Positions 59,413 to 64,000 of a stretch of DNA of 64,000 nt are shown in pieces. Position 1 is the first letter of the stretch; the number at the start of each line of letters is the position of its first letter. The translations under genes were made by a program, and so were the position numbers. Location of the stretch: positions 682,001 through 746,000 of the forward strand of contig JADKBM010000016.1 in the NCBI GenBank assembly GCA_016715115.1, in the 5' to 3' direction. A model generated the notes under the pieces. It was not told the DNA's origin and searched no databases. It saw nothing but the letters and a program-made list of their open reading frames with translations. This DNA comes from Acidobacteriota bacterium. Its GTDB lineage: Bacteria > Acidobacteriota > Blastocatellia > Pyrinomonadales > Pyrinomonadaceae.

Positions 59413-62112
59413 ATGAAACGAATCTTTTTGATCGACTCGATGTCGCATATTTTCAGGGCTTATTTCGCGCCGATGGGGATGCGGCAGGAACCGCTTCGCA
59501 ACTCGCGGGGGCAGGTGACGCAGGCCGTTTTCGTCTTTACGAATATGCTCCGCAAACTGCTCTCGGACGAAAAACCGGACTACATCGCCGCCGTTTTCGA
59601 TTCGCCCGAAAAGACGTTTCGCCACGATTCGTTCGCCGATTACAAGGCCAACCGCGCCGAAATGCCGGAAGACCTCGTGACGCAGCTGCCCTACATCATC
59701 CGCGTCTGCGAGACGCTCCACATTCCGATCCTCCGCGTTCCCGGGTTCGAGGCCGACGACATCATCGGGACGCTCGCCTACAAAGTCGCCGACAAGGGAA
59801 TGCAGGCCGTGATCGTCTCGAACGACAAGGACCTCTGCCAGCTCGTACGCGACCCGCACATCGTCTGTATGCGGCAGAATTCGCAGAACCTGAAACGCAA
59901 GGTTCCCGTTCCGCCGATCGAGTATTGCGACGAGGCTTGGGTGACGAACAAATTCGGCGTGCCGCCGAACAAGATCGTCGACCTGCTCGGGCTGATGGGC
60001 GACGCCATCGACAACATCCCCGGCGCTCCCGGCATCGGCGAGAAGGGCGCGCTCAAGCTCGTGCTCGAATACGGGTCGGCCGAGGGCGCGATGGCGAACG
60101 CCGAAAAGGTGACGCACAAGACCTATCGCGAATCGCTCCAGAACAACCAGGCGATCATCCGTCAATCGCTTGAACTCGCGACGATCCACACGTCGATGGA
60201 CCTCGATCTCGACCTCGAAGCGCTCCGCCATCGCGCGCCCGACCGGCCCGCGGCGTACGCTCTTTTCCGCGAACTCGAGTTTTCCAATCTGATGCGCGAA
60301 TTCGCCGATTCGGCGCCGCTCTTCGCGAATCTGGGCAACGAATCGGAAACCGTTTCGGACCGCCGTTACGAGATCATCCGCGACCGCGCCGGACTCGACA
60401 AACTGGTGCGCAAACTCTGGGAGACCGAGCATTGGTCGTTCGAGGCGGACACGTCGAATTCCGACGAAAAGGCGAGCAGTTTCGACAAACTGCCGCCGGT
60501 CGGGATCGCCATCGCGACTGCCGCCGGAGCGGCGCATTACGTCGATCTCGCGAACTTTGCCGAAGGCCGCGAGACGGCTACGGGTGCGCTGCGAGACATC
60601 CTTTCGAACGGATTCCTCGAAAAGGTCACGCACGACCTCAAATCGCAGACGGCGGCGCTCGCGAAACTCGGGATCACGCCCGAGGCGGTCGTCGACGACA
60701 CGATGATCGCGGCCTATGTCATCGATTCGGGCCGCAAAACGGAACTTGAAAGCCTGGCCCAGTTCAATCTCGGGATCGACGGCGTTTACGAAGTTCCAAC
60801 GGGCTGGACGAAGTCGCAATACGCCGCGGCCGAGCGCGCCGATTACTCGTTTCAGCTCGCCCCGAAATTCCGGCGCAAGATCGAGGAAGACGATCTGTCG
60901 AAGATCTACGGCGAGATCGAGATCCCTTTGATCCCGATCCTTTACGAGATCGAAATGGCCGGGATGAAGGTCGACGTCGCGGCGCTTCACGCGTTCTCGG
61001 AATTCGTCACAAAGGAACTCGAATCGTTGAGCGGAAAGATCTTCGGGCTCGCCGGACGCGAATTCAAGATCAACTCGCCGAAACAGGTCGGCGAGGTTTT
61101 GCAGGAACTCAACATCGAAACCGGCCGCAAGACGGCGACCGGACAGATCTCGACGTCGAAGGACATTCTGACGGAACTCGCCGAAACCTACGAGATCGCG
61201 CAGATGATCATCGATTACCGCGAGCTCGACAAGCTCAAGGCGACGTATTCGGATTCGCTCCCGACGCAGATCGCGTCCGACGGCCGGATCCACGGAAAGC
61301 TCAACCAAACCGTCGCCGCGACCGGGCGTCTCTCGTCGACCGACCCGAATTTGCAGAACATCCCGATCCGCACCGAACTCGGCCAGGAAATCCGCCGCGC
61401 GTTCATTCCGGAGGCGGGCTGCAAGCTGATCTCGGCCGATTATTCGCAACTCGAACTGCGGATCCTCGCGCATATCACGCACGACCCGGTGATGCTCGAA
61501 GCGTTTGAGAAGGGCGAGGACATTCACAGCAAGACGGCGCAACTCGTTTTCGGTGCGACGACGCCCGAGGATCTCAAAGAAAAACGCCGTTTGGCGAAGA
61601 TCGTCAATTTCGGGATCGCCTACGCCGTCGAGGCGTTCGGCCTGTCGCAGCGCGTGGGCATCTCGCGGTCCGAGGCGAAAGAGGTTATCCAGAATTATTA
61701 CAACACTTACAAGGGCATCAAGCGGTTTATGGACGAAACGCCGCAGATCGCGCGAGAAAAGGGTTTCGTGACGTCCGTCTTCGGCCGCCGCCGTTATTTC
61801 CCGTCGATCAACGACCGCAATTTCAACGTCCGCTCGCGCGCCGAACGCGAGTCGATCAATATGCCGATTCAGGGCTCGGCGTCGGACATCGTCAAGATCG
61901 CAATGCTCAAGGTCGACGCCGCGCTCAAACGCGAAAAGCTCGCAACCAAACTGATAATGCAGATCCACGACGAGCTTTTGTTCGAAGCCCCCGAATCGGA
62001 AGTCGAACGCGTCTGCACGATCGTCAAACAAGAAATGGAATCGGCGGTTGCGTTGGACATTCCGCTCATCGCCGAAGTTGGAGTGGGCGACAACTGGATG
62101 AATACCAAGTGA
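59413..62112 (+). CDS. polA: DNA polymerase I
   Basis: With the start at 59413 (MKRIFLIDSMSHIFRAYF) it has 899 residues. The 5' nuclease domain covers about 1-300 (NRAEMPEDL, GFEADDIIGTLA, SNDKDLCQLV, then LMGDAIDNIPGAPGIGEKGA). The 3'-5' exonuclease-like domain covers about 330-520; the first motif reads SFEADTSN instead of the canonical DTET, so proofreading may be weak. The polymerase domain has motif A DYSQLELRILAH (from 676), motif B RRLAKIVNFGIAYAVEAFGL and motif C QIHDELLFEAPE (about 850-861), all with catalytic residues. The enzyme fills gaps and removes RNA primers. The stop codon is the first base triplet of a long inverted repeat. Confidence 0.95.
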   Translation: MKRIFLIDSMSHIFRAYFAPMGMRQEPLRNSRGQVTQAVFVFTNMLRKLLSDEKPDYIAAVFDSPEKTFRHDSFADYKANRAEMPEDLVTQLPYIIRVCETLHIPILRVPGFEADDIIGTLAYKVADKGMQAVIVSNDKDLCQLVRDPHIVCMRQNSQNLKRKVPVPPIEYCDEAWVTNKFGVPPNKIVDLLGLMGDAIDNIPGAPGIGEKGALKLVLEYGSAEGAMANAEKVTHKTYRESLQNNQAIIRQSLELATIHTSMDLDLDLEALRHRAPDRPAAYALFRELEFSNLMREFADSAPLFANLGNESETVSDRRYEIIRDRAGLDKLVRKLWETEHWSFEADTSNSDEKASSFDKLPPVGIAIATAAGAAHYVDLANFAEGRETATGALRDILSNGFLEKVTHDLKSQTAALAKLGITPEAVVDDTMIAAYVIDSGRKTELESLAQFNLGIDGVYEVPTGWTKSQYAAAERADYSFQLAPKFRRKIEEDDLSKIYGEIEIPLIPILYEIEMAGMKVDVAALHAFSEFVTKELESLSGKIFGLAGREFKINSPKQVGEVLQELNIETGRKTATGQISTSKDILTELAETYEIAQMIIDYRELDKLKATYSDSLPTQIASDGRIHGKLNQTVAATGRLSSTDPNLQNIPIRTELGQEIRRAFIPEAGCKLISADYSQLELRILAHITHDPVMLEAFEKGEDIHSKTAQLVFGATTPEDLKEKRRLAKIVNFGIAYAVEAFGLSQRVGISRSEAKEVIQNYYNTYKGIKRFMDETPQIAREKGFVTSVFGRRRYFPSINDRNFNVRSRAERESINMPIQGSASDIVKIAMLKVDAALKREKLATKLIMQIHDELLFEAPESEVERVCTIVKQEMESAVALDIPLIAEVGVGDNWMNTK

Positions 62113-62297
62113 TTTGGGATTGGGGATTTGCGATTGGGGGCATCGCCACGAATTTCACGAATTTCACTAATTCTTTTTCTTTTTTTCCAAGGTTGGCAGC
62201 TCCTGTTTGAGTGCTCGGCGTTTTGGAAAAAAGCATTTCGTGAAATTCGTGAAATTCGTGGCGATGCCCCCAATCGCAAATCGAAAATCCCAAATCA
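62110..62297. repeat. 58-bp inverted repeat starting at both stop codons; probable bidirectional terminator
   Basis: The left arm is 62110-62167 and the right arm 62240-62297; 55 of 58 positions are complementary, with the three mismatches together. The first three bases of each arm are the TGA stop codons of polA and of the efflux adaptor. Each arm joins a heptamer part (GATTTGGGATT, GATTTGCGATTGGGGG) to a CACGAATTTCACGAATTTCA part. The loop is 72 nt with a T-rich stretch. Confidence 0.9.
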
Positions 62298-63788
62298 GTT
62301 CCCTGTTTTCTGCCATTCGGCGCGGAGCATAAAACTTCCTTCGGTGACGATACGGTCGCCGACCTGCAGGCCTTCGAGAACCGTCATTCTCCCGTTCGTT
62401 TCCGGCCCGAGACGAACGGCGCGGAGTTCGAATTTCGACTTGTCGTCGGTCGCGACGAAAACGATCTGGCGGCCGCCGATGTTCTGGACCGCCGACGCCG
62501 GCACGACCGGCATCGTACGTTCGGCGTCGCCGAGTGCGCCGAACGCGACGCGGACGTACATCCCGAGTTTCAAGATGCGCTCGGGATTGGCGAGTTCGAC
62601 GCGGACTTGCGCGGTGCGCGTCGCGTCGTCGAGTTTCGGGTCGATATAGGCGACGCGGCCGCGGAAGAGCTTGTCGGGAAACGCCTCGACCGTGACGCTC
62701 GCGCCGCTTCCGACGGCGAGGCGCGGCAGCTGTTTCTCAAAAACCTGCGCGACGACCCAAACCTCGGAAAGATCGGTGACGCGGGCCAGTTCCTTGTTCG
62801 CTTCGACAACCTCGCCCGGATTCGCGGTTCGGCTCGTGACCGTTCCCGAGATCGGCGCCGTCACCGCAATTTCGGAGGTGATCTGCGAGATCGAACGCAA
62901 CGCGTCGACGCGCGCCGGCGACATTCCGTAAAGCAGAAGCCTTTCGCGCACAGAGGCGCGTTCCGATTCGGCGTTGCGCAGGACGTTCGACGCCTCTTCG
63001 ATCTCCGAACGAGTTTCCTGGCTTATCCCGAGCAGGCTTTCGGCGCGTTTCGCGCGATTTTGCGCTTCAACGGCCTCGGCTTCGGCGGTTTTCAGTTTCG
63101 TCGTATCCTGTTCGAGTTCCTCGCGCGAGGCCGCCCCGATCCTGACGAGCTTCGTCGTTCGTTCGAAACGTTTTCGCATTTCGTCAAGCGCGGCCTCGGC
63201 GGATTTCAGAGACTTCGAAGCGGCGTCATACTCGGTCCGGCCGGGCTGATTTATCGTCGCCAATTTGCGGCGGCGCTCCAGATTCTGCCGCGCGTTCGAG
63301 ACCTCGTTCGAGAGCGCGAGGTAGCGAGTTTGCGCTTCCGAAAACTCGCTGCTGAAAACGACGGCGATCGTTTGCCCCTTCGAAACGTTGTCGCCGAGCT
63401 CGGCGCCGATACGCCGGACGACGCCGCCGACGAGCGCGATCGCCGGAGTCTCACGATACGAATTCGACTGAACCGTTCCGGCCGCCGCCGCGAGTTCGCT
63501 TTCCTTCGCAAGCTCTTCGCCGACCGTTTCTATCTTGATTCCCGAACGCTCCAGCTGATCCGCCGGAACCGTCACCGTCTGCCCGGTCGCGAAACTCTCC
63601 TTCGTTTCGCCGGCGTCGTCGAACGAGATCGTCCGCGGCGCCGGAACGGGTTGACCGGCGCGGCCGCCGGCGACAAAGCGCCAGGCCGCGATACCGCCGG
63701 CGACGATCAAAACCAACGCGACGAGACCGGCGATGACGATCGGACGCCGGTTTCGGGTTTCGTTTTCGATGATTTCAGTTTCGCTCAT
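62295..63788 (-). CDS. RND efflux periplasmic adaptor (CzcB/CusB-like)
   Basis: The protein has 497 residues. A short cytoplasmic start is followed by one membrane helix (about 18-40), then a biotinyl-lipoyl-like domain, a long alpha hairpin (about 150-270 with QTRYLALSNEVSNARQNLER and KRFERTTKLVRIGAASREEL), and beta-barrel and membrane-proximal domains (GTVTSRTANPGEVVEANKEL, VVAQVFEKQLPRLAVGS, then ASAVQNIGGRQIVFVATDD). The C-terminal pattern, ending DRIVTEGSFMLRAEW, is that of heavy-metal-type adaptors. Its start codon overlaps the stop of a TolC-like gene (ATGA), so they form one efflux operon. The pump gene should lie beyond the window. Confidence 0.92.
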   Translation of the reverse strand: MSETEIIENETRNRRPIVIAGLVALVLIVAGGIAAWRFVAGGRAGQPVPAPRTISFDDAGETKESFATGQTVTVPADQLERSGIKIETVGEELAKESELAAAAGTVQSNSYRETPAIALVGGVVRRIGAELGDNVSKGQTIAVVFSSEFSEAQTRYLALSNEVSNARQNLERRRKLATINQPGRTEYDAASKSLKSAEAALDEMRKRFERTTKLVRIGAASREELEQDTTKLKTAEAEAVEAQNRAKRAESLLGISQETRSEIEEASNVLRNAESERASVRERLLLYGMSPARVDALRSISQITSEIAVTAPISGTVTSRTANPGEVVEANKELARVTDLSEVWVVAQVFEKQLPRLAVGSGASVTVEAFPDKLFRGRVAYIDPKLDDATRTAQVRVELANPERILKLGMYVRVAFGALGDAERTMPVVPASAVQNIGGRQIVFVATDDKSKFELRAVRLGPETNGRMTVLEGLQVGDRIVTEGSFMLRAEWQKTGN

Positions 63789-64000
63789 TTCTTTGTAAGC
63801 TCCGGCAGCGACGCCGCTTTCATAATCGCGACCCGGGCGAGATACGCCTCGAGCCGCGCGTCGATATACGCGCCTTCGATCTCGACGAAACGCCTCTGTT
63901 CGGCGATCACGTCAAACAAGGTCCGCGAACCGAGTTCGTAGGTCTGCCGGACGACCGAGAGATTCGCCGACGCCTGGTTTCGAACGCCGACGCGATAGAT
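63785..64000 (-). CDS. TolC-family outer membrane efflux protein, 3' end (partial)
   Basis: Only the last 71 codons are in the window: YRVGVRNQASANLSVVRQTY, then ELGSRTLFDVIAEQRRFVEI and AYIDARLEAYLARVAIMKAA, ending LPELTKK. This is the final helical pair of an outer-membrane efflux protein. The stop TGA overlaps the adaptor's ATG (ATGA). The gene continues beyond position 64000. Confidence 0.88.
   Translation of the reverse strand: MYRVGVRNQASANLSVVRQTYELGSRTLFDVIAEQRRFVEIEGAYIDARLEAYLARVAIMKAASLPELTKK

Noticed and set aside
59299..62031. 910-residue minus-strand frame opposite polA
   Set aside because: Antisense shadow of polA; no domain recognised and the codon pattern follows polA.

Overview
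The window looks like a chromosome segment of an Acidobacteriota bacterium, most likely Blastocatellia or a Pyrinomonas-like relative. That placement is inference. It rests on the moderately high GC of the core genes, secreted helical-repeat proteins with Pro/Thr-rich linkers, a PknB-type kinase with a TonB-type transducer, and the abundance of low-complexity 7-9 bp repeat tracts between genes. No rRNA is present to settle it.

Left half (1-23.2 kb): ordinary core genes. In order: a caspase-fold-like orphan, a TonB-family transducer, YwbE, a receiver-like protein, a DnaC-like helicase loader, the MsrPQ methionine sulfoxide reductase pair, a secreted repeat protein, a Ser/Thr kinase, a two-repeat secreted protein, ComEC with ComEA, FtsK, RF2 (prfB, with a clear programmed +1 frameshift), Lnt, a TPR lipoprotein-like or secreted protein and tRNA-Glu(UUC).

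Middle (23.4-33.4 kb): one minus-strand VgrG-type operon. It runs vgrG, a 650-bp repeat tract, a DUF4123 adaptor, two small accessory genes, a LysM/peptidoglycan-binding protein and a 1623-residue protein with two separate HExxH zinc-peptidase units. No sheath, baseplate or ATPase genes of a type VI system are in the window.

Right half (33.5-59 kb): an accessory, visibly AT-richer island. It opens with a REP-associated tyrosine transposase (RAYT) surrounded by arrays of its REP-like repeat. It then alternates intact defence-type genes with broken ones. Intact: an HNH endonuclease, an SF1 helicase, an AAA ATPase + DUF4276 pair, a divergent FtsZ-like GTPase with an unknown partner, and a four-gene operon of AAA/DUF3696-type ATPase, unknown protein, Hsp90-like ATPase and radical SAM enzyme. 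Broken: three copies of the 3' end of a type I restriction gene hsdR, one 5' stub of hsdM, an Mrr stub, HIT and helicase fragments and an IS3 remnant. The position of the hsdM stub at the right edge and the hsdR tails to the left suggests the island grew inside a type I restriction-modification locus.

Right edge (59.4-64 kb): core genes resume with polA, a CzcB/CusB-like efflux adaptor and the 3' end of a TolC-like gene.

The most noteworthy material is the FtsZ-like pair (48.7-51.4 kb), the four-gene Hsp90-like/radical SAM operon (51.7-57.6 kb), the double-peptidase VgrG cargo (23.4-28.3 kb), and the repeat tracts that start exactly at stop codons, shown best by the 58-bp inverted repeat between polA and the efflux adaptor.
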